The position numbers and the translations under genes are program-made. Below, piece after piece: positions 1 to 12,433 of a stretch of DNA of 64,000 nucleotides. Below the pieces are notes generated by a model. It made no database searches. It was not told where the DNA came from and was given only the letters and a program-made list of their open reading frames with translations. The stretch's first letter is position 1. Every line of letters begins with the position of its first letter. The stretch covers positions 1,302,001 to 1,366,000 of the forward strand of contig JANUWI010000003.1 of the NCBI GenBank assembly GCA_025504975.1. The letters run 5' to 3'. Origin of the DNA: Plenodomus lindquistii (lineage: Eukaryota; Ascomycota; Dothideomycetes; Pleosporales; Leptosphaeriaceae).

Positions 1-1145
1 TAGTCTAAAATTCAATTATATTTTAATTTTTTTTTTAGTATATAAGCCTATATCTTTTTTTTTAATATTTTTCTAGATTTATTAAAAATTTAGTAGCTAT
101 TAATATAGATATTCTTTCTCTACCTACTTTTATAACTAGATAGTAGAGAACTTCTATTTACTTTAAATAGTTTTTTAAAATAACGTTTTAATTTATAAAA
201 GTAAAAGTAAAGCACCTAGTATCTAGTATAACTAATATAAAAATAACTCTATTAATTAGAGTTTATACTATAATTAGGTTACTATCTAGCTACTTTTACT
301 AATAAGTTTTAAATTATTATAATTTAAATTTACTAGTTTTTTTTAAAAAGAATTTATTCTAGAAAATTATAGTTTTCTAATTTACTAAAGCTATTAGTTT
401 TTTTTTACTTTTTTTTTCTAAATATTTACTAGAAAAGTGTAAATAGAGCGTTTAGCTAGAGTAATTTTATAAATTTATTATATATAGCTAGCCTTTTTAT
501 AGTATAGGTATAGATTTTTTTTATAATACTTTATTTATTTTTCTAGAGTAACTTATAAAGCATTTTTAGCTCTAAAAAATTAAGTGCTATAAGTTATAGT
601 AATAAAGTTAATATTTATTAGATTTCTCTAGTCTCTCTAGTAGTTACTATACTAGAAGTAGGTATAAAGCTTACTATAATAGAATTTTCTTTTAATATAC
701 TTTACTTTTTTTATTAACTAATATACTATTTACTTTTAAAATACTTTTACTAATACTATTTAATTAGCTAAGTTTATATTAATAGTATTTATATAGCAGC
801 TTTTTATATTTATATTAAATACTTTTACTTATATTAAATACTAGGCGTATAAACTCTATATTAAATCTCTAAAAAGTTTATTTTTTTTTAAAAAATAAAA
901 GGTTTTTTTCTAGCCTTTTTATCTAGTATTTTATTAGAGAACTACTAGTATAGAAATTTCTAAAAGTATTTTTAGAACTAGTTTTTACGCTCTATGTAGA
1001 AGAAACTAATAAAAGTAGCATTATCTTTTAAATAATTAAATATATATTCTAAAATGTTTTTTTCTACTCTAGTATAATTCATTAAAATTCTATATAATAT
1101 TTATATTTTTTAGTACCTATAGTTTTTATAGTTACTACTAAATTA

Positions 1146-1556
1146 TAATAGTTTAATAATATAAAGTATTAAAAAGCATTAAAATTAGCTATAAAGTATA
1201 TTAAAGTGCGCGTAGATTTAAAAGCTACATAAATTATATATTTATAGATTTAGTATAAAAAAATAAAAAAATTATACTTTTATAGTCCTATTAAAAAAGT
1301 AAGCTATATAGAATAGAACTTAGTAGTAGTTCTAGACTTTTATAGAGTTCTTTTTTTCTCCTACTATATTAGCACGTAGGTAATAGTAGAGTAGAAATTT
1401 TAATAGAATCTAGACTAAATATAGTATAGAGGTAGTTTAGATAAAAGTTAGTATAGTTTTCTATCTTTAATAAACTTATATAGAAAAAAATAGAGGTAGT
1501 TTATAAAAAGGCTTCTATAACTAGGAATTATTATTATTATAAAAATAGCTTTATTA
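1146..1556 (-). repeat. Left (3') LTR of the minus-strand Gypsy relic
   Basis: Long direct repeat of 8,211-8,626. Shared landmarks are the GCGTAGAT block at about 1,207, TATTAG..CGTAGGTAATAGTA at about 1,366 and TAGCTTTATTATAT at its end. Scattered differences are nearly all C/T or G/A, as RIP produces. The ends are approximate. Confidence 0.65.
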
Positions 1557-4500
1557 TATTACTCTCTACTTTAAATTAGATAGTTTTATATTTAAGTATT
1601 CTCTATATAACTTTTATATAAAATCTATTTTAAAATTATTATTTTATTAAAGTAAAGATAAATTTTTATCTACTATTTATTAATAATTATTATAATAACT
1701 ACTAAATCTAGTAGTTACTCTAGTAGAATATAATAATTTTTAAATATTATAATTTTTTTTTACTTTTATACTTAATATTTTAATTATATATACTCTATTA
1801 CTATTTATTATTACCTCTAATACTAATATTAAATAGCCTTTATAAAAATAGCTATTTCTATACTTTTAAATATATATTTTTTAGCCTATTAAATTTTTTA
1901 ATTACGCTCTATCTAGGCATAGTTCTATAATAAATTTACTTTATATATTTATTTAAATTAGTAGGCTTAAAAAAGTATACTTATTATATATTTCTAAATA
2001 AAAAGTATAAACTAGTAAATAGCTAATTTTTTTTACCAGTTTAGAGTTTTTTCTAATTTTTTTTAGGTATTTATATATATAGAACTAGATTATAACTAAA
2101 TTATAGTAGCGCTTTATAATTTTAAAAGCTTTACTATATAGGCTATACTAGCTAATAAAAATAAAGTAAAAAAAGTTTAAAGCTAAACTAATAAATATAA
2201 AAGCTATAGCTAGCTTAGCTATAAAAATATTAGTTTCTATAATATAAATAATAACTATATAAATTACTACCTATAGCGTAATTAATATAATACTAGTAAA
2301 CTACTATATATAATAAAAAAGCTTTAAAGTCTATATAAATAGGTTTTAGACTTATATAAAAAAATATAGCTTTTTTTAAAAAATATAGTAGCTTTAGCTA
2401 CTAATATTTCTAAAAAAAACTTAAAGTTTTTCTAGTAGTAAAAAAAAATATAAGCCTATTTAAAAATCTAATAGAAAGTTTTTAAAGTATAAAAGTACTA
2501 AAAACTCTAAATTAAATATAGTATATAGCGCCTCTAATAGTAAAATAGAAATTAAAATATTATAGTAAAAAATAAGTAGGTTTTAAAAGACTTCTATACC
2601 TATTTATAATAGTTAGTTTATTAAACTAAAAGTTTTATTAGTAAAAGCTATATACTAGTTTTATATATTAGCTATAATTTTTATATATTAATAATAAAAT
2701 AATTATTAAATTTATAAAATATAATTATTTACTAACTATAATATATTTTTTACTTTTTTTTTTATATTTTAAGCTATCTATATAGTGCCTAGAGAGATTC
2801 TAGATAATTAGAATACTTCTAGTAAAAAATTTGTAGTTTATAAAAAAAAATTATAAAATTAAAAACTAGTTACTAAATTAAATTTAAATTATATTCTACC
2901 TAGCTAGCTTTATATTTAAATTTATTTTAAATAAGTTTACTAGTAAATGTATTTTTAACTTTCTACTTTTTTATATTTTATATAAAAGTAGCTAGTAGCT
3001 TTAAAGCCTTTTATTCTATAAAAAAGTTATTAAAATTTTTATAAAAAATATTAAATATAACTATATTATATATTTTAAAATCTAAAAAAAGTTTAAATCT
3101 ATAAAAATATTTAATTTATGTTAGAATTTTAAAAAAACTTTTTTATAATTTAGATAGTTTTTAGCTTAGTTTTAAAGTTGCTAAATTAGTACTAAAAAAG
3201 TAGACTCTATTTTCTATTTTCTAGTTAATACAATATAAGTAGGCGTTAATAATAAAATATATCTAGTTTTATACTTTTTTATATATTTTTTAGCTAGTTT
3301 TTTAGCGTTATATATTTAAATAGCTAAATTATAAACTTTTTAGTAGTTAAAATATTTAATAGAACTTACTATTTTTAAATAGTACTAGTTCTAGCTTTAT
3401 TTAATTTAGAATTAAATACTAGCTAGTATAAAGCTATACCTATTAATATATATAGAAGTATTATCTAGATTTAGTCTATTAAAAAAAAGTTTACTTTAAT
3501 ATTTCTAATAGTATATTTTAAAAAGCTATAGTTATTAATTAATATATTTATTTATAAACTTAGGTTAGCTATTAGTTTATTTATAATAAATAGTAGAGAG
3601 TTATATTTTAATACCTATAATCTAATAAAATTTAGACTAGAATTAGAAAATAAACTAGGCTCTATAGTTTAAAATAATATTTTTAGAAATATATTAAAAC
3701 TAATATACCTATTATATAAATAGTTAAATAAAAATTTAAATATCTATTATTTTATAGTAGAGTATTATGATTACTTATTTAAAAAGCTAATTAATAATAG
3801 CTAAAATCTAATTCTAGCTATATTAGTTTTAAAAAAAAAATTAAAGTCTATTATAAAATATTATATAGGTTTCTCTAGAATTAGTAAAAAATAGAAAAGA
3901 TTTTAAATTTAAATTTATATTAGATAAGATTTTTAGTAGGCAACGTAGTTATATATGTATTATTTATAAAATAGGTTCTATTTTTTTCTAGTAATATTAT
4001 TATATAAGTAACTAGTAAATTTTTATAGTACTAGAACAGGCTATAGATATTTAATTATATACTTTTCTAATAAATTATATATAAAGTAAAAAATTTATAA
4101 AAATACTAAAGTAGTTACTATAAAAAAAAGTCTATTATCTATTTAGTACTAGAAAGATAGTAAAAAGCGTTTTATTTTAAAAAACTATTAGTTCTTTTTT
4201 AATAGAGCTTCTATTAGTTTGAAAAAATCTAGTAATATTATTAGAGTTAGTTAAAAAAAAATTATTTATAAAACGAACTCTAGATATTACTTTACTAATT
4301 TAGAGTTAATATAGTTATATCGCCTAGTAAAGTAAAAAAAAACTAAAAAATCATTATTTTACTAGACTATTTTAAAAAAAATTATATTTTATTTTTAGTA
4401 ACTAAAAAGAATTACGTGTTTATTACTTTTACCTAAAGTATATTTAATTTAAAAGTAAAAAAAGCTATACACTTAGCCTAATTAGCTTATTATTAATTTA

Positions 4501-7500
4501 AAATTTTTATACTTATAAAGTATTTTAGAAATTAATGATTAGTATATACTTAGACCTAGTACTAAACTAAAATTAGTTTAGGTTTCTATTTTTTAAAAAA
4601 AGTAATAATAATAAATAGTTTCTATTATATATTTTTTAATTAAGCTTTACTTAACTAAATATTTTACTATAAAAAGCTATAAAATACTATTTACTATTAA
4701 AATATTTTTAAAATATAATTCTAGCTACTACTTTAATAGACGCGTTAGTTTCTAATTTTATATTATATCTAAAATTAAAATAGTATAGAACTAGAATTGC
4801 TAAAAGTAAGAACTTTAGTTTTTTAAAGCTATTTTAATACTTTTTAGTCTATATAAATAGTGTTAAAAGACTTTATAGAGCTATTATAAACTTAGCTACT
4901 TATAAAAATTTGTAAATATATAATCTATAAAATTTTATAAATTTTAGAAAAGATTTAATACCTATTATAGTAGTAAATTAGACCTAGTTATAAAATACTT
5001 TTATTTTTTTTAGATTTACTTCTATCCTTTTATTAGTTAGAATATATTCTAAATATTTAGTTTAAATAATATAGAATTTACTTCTTTTAATTACTATTTA
5101 TAATTCTATATTTTTATAGTTTTTCTAGAATAAGCTTAACGTGTTATTAGTAACTCTAGATATATTAAAAGTAAATAAAAATATTATCTAAATAAATAAT
5201 ATAGAAATTATCTAAATAATCTATAAATATATTATTTATATACTTTTAATAAGTAAAAAAGCTATTATAAAGGTAAAAAAAAAGTACTTTATACTTATAT
5301 AATCTATAGTAAGTATAGAAAGTAGTATATATTTTAGACTCTAGATTAATATAAATTTTATTAAAAGCTATTTAAATATTAAATTTAGTAAAAATTTTAG
5401 CTTTATTTAGGTAGATTAGTAAGTAATTTATTTTTAAAATTAAATAGGCGTTTTTTTAAGTAAGCTATTTAAACTTATAGTAGTTAATATAGATTTAAAA
5501 TAACTTATTAGCTTTATAGATATAGAAAATAGAGAAAATAAAAAAGCTATAACTAGTTTCTATAAATCTTTTTTATAAATTTTTCTAGATATATTTTTTA
5601 ATAGCTTTTAAATTTTTAGTATTTTACTTATATAAAAGGCGAAAGTTATTAAATAGAGGTTTATTTAAAATAATTTTATAGTTATATAGTTAGTATTCTA
5701 GTAGTTTTTCTATAGCTAATAAACTAAATCTATTCTAATAGTACTAGTAGTAAAAAAAAAGTTAGTTCTATATTAAATAGTTATTTGTTTCAATATCCTC
5801 TATATTATAATTTTTAAAAATTTAGTTAATTTTATATAGACTAGTACTAAAAAATTAATTTCTTTTTTTTATATTAAAATAAAAGGTATTAGTAGAAATA
5901 ATAGTAATTTAGAAACTAAAAAAAGTTTTAAAAAGTTTTTAAAATAGATCTAGTTTTTATATTTTTAAAAAAATATTCTAGTATTATAGGGTATTAAAAA
6001 TTTTAAAAATATAATTAATTAAAAAGTATAAACTACTAGTTTTTTAATATAACTTCTTTTTTTATAAAGCGTTTTATTTTTAAATATTAAAAGTAATATA
6101 CTTTTTTAGTATTTTTTAATAGAGTTATATAAAAATTTAAAGAGTAAAAATATAAATTTTAAAGTAAATAGTAAACTACTATAACTAGAATTTATTTTTA
6201 TCTCGTAGTATTTTAAACCTTTTTAACTATTATATTCTAATAATTATATTCTAATCTTCTAGATTCTATATAATAAATAGATAGTCTAGAATTTTTTATC
6301 TATTTATAATTATATAAAAATAGATATATTCTATAACTAGTAAAAAGATTTAGTTTTTAAACACTCTATCTATTACTAGGTAGAGTAGTTTTTAACCTTT
6401 AGTTAAAAATAAAAAAAATAAAAAAAAATAATATATAAATTTAAAAAAAGATATTTTTTAATACTAGTATTAATAAATAACACTAGTTTTATATTTACGC
6501 CTAGGTTATATAAAATAGTAGAAATAGAAAAAAGATACTTTAAAATAGCTTTAAAAAATTAAAGTTTAATAAATTATATTTTTAATTTAATTCTAAATAG
6601 TATAATACTTTTAGAACTACTTATTTTTTATTTAATTTTTTTTAGATCTAGTACTTTAGTAGTAATGTAATATTAGTTAGAGTAATTTTTAATTATAATT
6701 TTTTTTATTTATAGTAATAGATATTTATTAGTATACTATTCTAGTTTACTATAGTTATAATAGTTACCTAGTACTTTTTTAGAAGCTAAAGTAGCTAACG
6801 CTTACTATAGAAATACTATAGTTAATTATAAAAAAGTTTAGAGAGTTATATATAATACAGTTCTTTTTAAAAGTTTGTTTTACAAAGTATCTAAACTAGG
6901 TTATACTATAGTTTTAACATAGAATTCATTAGTACTATTAAAAAAAAAGTTCTAATAATAAATTTTTTTTAGATAAGTTTTTTTTTTCTATTTTAAAAGT
7001 AGTAAAGTGTTTTATTATATCTAAAAAAAAGCTATTCTAGGTATATTTAAAACTTTAACTAGAAATATATAAGCTAGAAGTTATTTTAATCTATATATAA
7101 TAAATCTATTCTAAATATAATATATAATCTTTTATAGTATAGCTAAAAAAATATACTTTAAAAATATAAAAAGTTTTATTTTTTTTTATATATAGTTAAT
7201 AATAAATATTATATACTTTAGCCTATTTATTACTTATAATAAAGTAGCTATTAAATATAGCTATTATAGCTTCTATAAAAAAAATAGTTAGTTTTATAAT
7301 TAAATAGGTATTAGAGCTTAAAATACTTTTTAGCTAGACTAGAAGTACTACTATAAACTAGTACTATATTAATATATTTAGAATAGTAATAATTACTATT
7401 AATTTTAAATCTATTTAGTATAAAAGCTTTCTATTATATATAGGTAGAGTTCTCTCTATTTAATAGTTTAAAAATAGAAAAAGTATACTCTGATAAACGT

Positions 7501-8210
7501 AGCTTTTTAATAATATAAAAAAAGTTTTTAGAAAGTAATCTAGTTAACTAGTAATATAAATAAATTTAAATATTTTTAGTAAAAAATAAAAGCAAGTTTA
7601 GAAATAGTATTAAATAAAGTTTTTACTTTTTAATAAGTTTTATTTTAGCCTATAAAGCTACTAAATTAGCGCGTAGCTAGACTATTATTTCTATAGCATT
7701 ATTAAAAGTTATAGTTAGTAGATTTCTAGGTTTTACTAAAATGAATCTAGTTTGTATCTAGCTCTAGTTATTCTCTAATTAGCTAGTATTAGTTATTTTT
7801 TATATTTTTAATATTTAATAAGTTTATAAGCCTTTTATAAAAACTAGTTATTTTTTTTTATTTTTTAAAAAATAGAATTTATTATCTATTAATAGAGATA
7901 GGTATTAGTATTGCTTTTAATTCTACTAGATTATTAGTAATCTTTAAATCTCTCCTTTAGTACTATCTAATATAACTTTTTTAAAAGTAATTTAAACTAG
8001 TAATACTATAAAAATCTAAACCTATAAACTTTATTTAACTAGAGATTTTAAAAATCTAGTTATAAAATTATTAATAGATATATTAGCGTTAATTAGAACT
8101 AGAATCTAAAAAGTTTTAGAGGCTAGTTAACTAAAAGATTTAAATAATTTTTTTATATAAATTAGTAATATTATATAAACTATTACTAGTAAAAAAAAGT
8201 TTTATATTAT

Positions 8211-8626
8211 ATAATAATTTAAAATTATAAAGTATTTAATAGTATTTAAATTAGTTTAAAAGTATATAGTAGTACGCGTAGATTAAAAAACTAAATAAAT
8301 TATATTTTTATAGACTTAGTATAGAAAAATAAAAAAATTATACTTTTATAGTTCTATTAAAAAAGTAAGCTATATAGAATAGAATTTAGTAGTAATTCTA
8401 GGCTTTTATAGAGTTTTTTTTTCCCTCTACTATATTAGTACGTAGGTAATAGTAAAATAGAAATTTCTATAGAATTTAGACTAAGTATAGTATAGAAGTA
8501 GTGTAGATAGAAGTTAGTATAGTTTTCTATCTTTAATAAGCTTATATAAAGAAAAATAGAGGCAGTTTATAAAAAAAAGCTTTTATAGCTAAAAGTTATT
8601 ATTATAATAGAATATAGCTTTATTAT
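8211..8626 (-). repeat. Right (5') LTR of the minus-strand Gypsy relic
   Basis: Partner of 1,146-1,556 in the same orientation. Its right end stops a few bases before the inverted-repeat element that begins at 8,634, so the two insertions abut. The ends are approximate. Confidence 0.65.
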
Positions 8627-8633
8627 ATAAATA

Positions 8634-9371
8634 CGTTAGGAAAAAACTTTTTGTAGCATTCTGGTCATTTACCAAGCGTATTGTAAATGAGTTGAATTAC
8701 TAGTAAATAACTAGGAAAAGACTTGAGTAGTGTAGCTAACGTGAATAGCTTAATTTACGTTATTTACCTCGCTCACCCTATTGACCCCACGAACGTCAAA
8801 CACCATGAAAAATTAAAACTAGTCCTAATCAGGCAATTAGAATTCTAATAATATAGAATGAATATTTAGCTATAAATTAGTTAAAAAATTACTATTTTAG
8901 GCCTAGCCGTTCTATAGTTATTAATTATTTACTAAAAGGTTCTAATGTTCCTCGCTTAAAAATAATTTACAGGGGCTGCTAATAGTTTAAATAGATAATA
9001 AAACTATATTTTTTTTTCGCGCTAAGCCTATAAAAGTACTATTTTAGTATTTAGAAATTTCTATTATATTATTATATTAATTGCGTACGTTGTTATATAA
9101 CTTAAAAGAGTTTAAAAAAGTAAAGTTTTTTTTTATTTTAAACTAGCAGGGGTCTAGGAGGTAAGCGAGGTAAGCAAGGTAAATTAAGTAAAAATAGTAC
9201 TTAAAGTAATTTACGTTACTTACGTTATTTACTAGTAAATTACTAGTAAACTACGTAAAAAAAGGCCTTATAGGGTAAAAGTAGTAAATTAGTAATTTAT
9301 ATTAATTACTAGCCATTTACATTACTTTCTATCTACTTACTTAATTTACTACACAATAGAATTTCCTAACG
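8634..9371. mobile_element. Non-autonomous DNA transposon/MITE-like element with TA duplication
   Basis: The element starts CGTTAGGAAA (8,634) and ends with its reverse complement TTTCCTAACG (to 9,371). Both ends are flanked by TA (8,632-8,633 and 9,372-9,373), the usual target duplication of Tc1/mariner-type elements. Internal motifs recur in both orientations: GCGAGGTAA near 9,163 and TTACCTCGC near 8,765, several GTAAAT/ATTTAC and TTACGTTATTTAC copies, and a GGTAAGC-type triplet at 9,156-9,188. No open frame is present, so it cannot encode a transposase. CA and TG dinucleotides survive at 8,640-8,830, unlike the surrounding DNA, so it has suffered less RIP. The superfamily is uncertain because the terminal repeat is short (about 10 bp). 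Confidence 0.62.
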
Positions 9372-10920
9372 TATAGCTAGGTTAGAAATTTTTTAGTACT
9401 CTAAACTAGTACTTTTAGAAAAAAAAAGTAGAAATTATTACTAAAGTATAGAACTTATTATAGTATCTAGAGGGTTCTCTATAAAAAAAATTTATTTAAA
9501 CTATTAGTAATTAATTAGAGATTATAGCTATAAAGGCTTCTAGTTTATAATTAATATTATTAATAAAAAAACTACTATAGAGCTTTTAATTCTAGATAAT
9601 TAGTATAGCTAGATTTTATCTATAGTATTTTCTATTAGGCTTTCTTTTTAATAAACTACTTAGTTAGTTCTATTTTAGTAAAAACTTTATTTTTTACTTG
9701 CTTTTTTTTATATATTTTCTCTACTAATACTACTTTAATTTCTTTATCTATTTTACTTATAGCTTTTATACTATTAGCGTAAAATACTAGAGCTATTATA
9801 CTATTATATATATTTATTTTCTATACATAATAGTAGTAAGTATAGTAGTAGCTAGTACTAAATACTTTTTCTACTAAACACATTTCTAAAAATAGGTATA
9901 TACTATATCTATAGCGTCTAGTACTAAATATATATTTACTATTACTTTTATATAGAATATAAAGCCTAGGCGTTTAGTACTAAATACCTTTTTATTTATT
10001 AATAAATTACTAGCTAGTTATAAACTAATACTAAAAAGTTAAATTAGAAATAGCCTACTTTTTTTTATCTAGAAAACTTATAGAGTAATAAATTAATTAT
10101 AGATAAATTAAGTTAAATTAGATAGGTAGATTCTAAAAAGTAAATACTAAATAAATTAAAATAAATTAACTGCTAAATACTTCTACGTTAAAAAAAAAGA
10201 TTTTATAGAAGTTTATATAAAATACTCTAGTTACTTTTAGTATAGATCTAACGCTTTATAACTAAAGCTCTAGACTAGACTCTACCTATTATAATACATA
10301 CTTAAATAAGTTTATTTTAGAGTAGTTTATAAATAGCTATATTAACTACTATAGTTAATATATAAATTTATCTAATCTATAATACTTTTTTTCTAATTAT
10401 ATTTTATTTACTATATTAATACTTTTATTACTAGTATTAATTTAAAGCCTATAGTTATATATTCTTTTCTATTAAAATTATTTCTAATTATATAGTAAAA
10501 TAAATAGCTTCTAATAAACTAGCTAACTACTAGGCTAGTAAAGCTTTTAAACTATTATTAAAGTAGTTTATATATAAGTTAAATCTACTATTTAAACTAG
10601 ATAGTTATATAAAGTATTTTAGTTATTTATATTATTAAAGTATTAGCTACTATCTATAGTAGTAATAGTATTTAGATAATAGTAAAGTTATATAGAATAT
10701 ACTCTAGATTAAATAAAATAAACTCTATTATCTAGAATCTAGCTTTAAGAATATTTTTTAATAGAGTAGTTAGTTTAATTTTCTAGTATTACAATTCTTC
10801 TATAATAGATAAAAACTATAGACTATAAATAGATAATATAGTGCTAGCCTAATAAACAGCTTTATAATATTACGTGTTATATAACTAATAGCTATAATAG
10901 CTTCTATTATAGCTAGTAAT

Positions 10921-10992
10921 AGATATATATAATAGCTAATAGTAAATATATATAATAGCTAATAGTAGATATATATAATAGCTAGTAATAAA
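10921..10992. repeat. Short tandem repeat, three copies of a ~23-24 bp unit
   Basis: Three consecutive copies of a unit like ATATATATAATAGCTAATAGTA. They are flanked on both sides by the palindrome AGCTATAATAGCTTCTATTATAGCT, or a close relative. No function is visible. Confidence 0.7.
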
Positions 10993-11444
10993 TATAATAG
11001 CTTCTATTATAGCTATTACATAAGTATATAGAAATATTAAAATGCTTTTATAGTAAATTATATTTAATTTATATAAATAAGTAAGTAATATATTTAGTTA
11101 TTTTAAATATATTTATTACTATTTTTAGAAGCGTACTTTTACTATTTTAGTAATAAACTACCTCTATTTATATATAATATCTATTTTTAAAAACTAATTT
11201 TTATATTCTTTTTAATACTAGCTGCTTTATATTATAGCTACTTAAAAAAAAGTTTATATTTTAAATACTTTAAAATAAAAAACGTTTCTATAGATACTCT
11301 AGATACTTTAACTACTAGCTACTCTAGTACTTACATAGCTAAGTCTAACCTCTACTTTAGAAAAAAAGCTAAGCTTAAAATATAAATCCTCTAGTATAAT
11401 TATTATTTCTATATTAAAAAAAAGTAGAGTAAAAATAATAACTA

Positions 11445-12061
11445 AATTATAATTATAACTTTAAAAATTTATAGTAGACTAAAGGGCTAGAACAGTACCG
11501 CGCGCCTATTAGAAATAATAATAACTATAATTTACTAAATTAAGTTTTACTAACTATTAAAAGAATTAATATACTATATTTAGAGCTTTTTTACTAACTA
11601 TAACTTTTTTTCTAGAAGCCTTTACTAGAAGCTATAATACTGCTATTATAGATATATATAAAAATAGCTAGAAGAAAATATTATATAAAATTATAATAGA
11701 GTAATAGCTAGAGATATAAAGTATTATAAAATATAGAGTATTATTTACTTATTATTACTATAAGTCTACGCGTAGCTTTTATAAAACGTAGTAGCTACTA
11801 TATTTAATATTTAAGTATTAAAACTTACTTTTTTTATAAAAAGGGGTAGTATTATAGTTTAAACCTATATTTTTTATAGAGTTAGAGATTTAGCGCCTAC
11901 TTTACTTTACCTACGCTAGCCTCTATCTAGCTAGCGTATTTTAGTTAGTAGAAATATTATATTTCTACTTTTATATATAGAAAACTAGCTCTCTATATAA
12001 TATTTTACCTCTAGAGTAAAATATAACTATTAACCTATATTACTATATTTAAACCTTTATA
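11445..12061 (+). mobile_element. Truncated 3' end of a Gypsy-2 relative (internal tail plus one LTR)
   Basis: This stretch parallels 19,490-20,106, the 3' end of the full Gypsy element downstream. Landmarks are AGAACAGTAC.GCGCGCCTATTAG, the CTACGCGTAGCTTTTATAAAACG block, and an LTR from about 11,850 to 12,061 that ends CCTTTATA. The rest of the element is missing to the left. The LTR differs from both LTRs of the full element, so this is a separate older insertion or a recombined remnant. It ends exactly where the host repeat at 12,062 resumes. Confidence 0.7.
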
Positions 12062-12228
12062 AAACTAGCTTTTTATAGCTTATAAAAAAAGCTAAACTAA
12101 TACTATACTAAAACGCTTTTTTTTTAAACTTATAATTATAAATTAAAAAAGTAATTAGTAGTAATTATAAAAAAAAGTATAAAAGAAAATAAATCTAATA
12201 TAAAAGTACTATTAAATATAGTACTAGA
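12062..12228 (+). repeat. Host repeat X, copy A, left part
   Basis: Matches 22,062-22,230 (AAACTAGCTTTTTATAG, AAGTAATTAGTAGTAATTAT, and ACTATTAAATATAGTACTAGA at the end). It is interrupted after CTAGA by the Gypsy element at 12,229 and continues at 20,107. Confidence 0.75.
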
Positions 12229-12433
12229 TGTTATAGTTTAAACTAATAACCTTTTCTATTAGAGGTTTAGCGCTGCTTTAGCTGCGCTAGGCAGGTTCTA
12301 GCTAGCGCGCTTTAGTTAGCTAGAAATACTATATTTCTACTTTTATATATAGAAAACTAGCTCTCTACGTAATATTTTACCTCTAGAGTAAAATATAACT
12401 ATTAATCTATATTACTATATTTAAGCCTTTATA
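12229..12433 (+). repeat. 5' LTR of the Gypsy element
   Basis: 205 bp, nearly identical to 19,902-20,106. It contains TTTAGCGCTGC and CTAGCTAGCGCGC, which are GC-richer than the surroundings. Differences from the partner are mainly C/T and G/A. Confidence 0.87.

Larger units (their letters stand above)
1146..8626 (-). mobile_element. Degenerate Ty3/Gypsy LTR retrotransposon (minus strand)
   Basis: Two direct repeats of about 410 bp (1,146-1,556 and 8,211-8,626) bracket about 6.6 kb. On the minus strand around 5,240-5,160 the bases read INNIFIDYLDN followed by IIYLDNIFIY. This matches the Gypsy reverse transcriptase stretch that ends in the catalytic YLDD box; the second D now reads N, as expected after C-to-T decay. 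The coding direction puts the 5' LTR on the right. About 3 kb on the right would have held gag and protease, and about 3.6 kb on the left RNase H and integrase, but I could not read those domains. Stops are everywhere and the element is dead. Exact LTR ends and the target duplication were not resolved. Confidence 0.72.
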
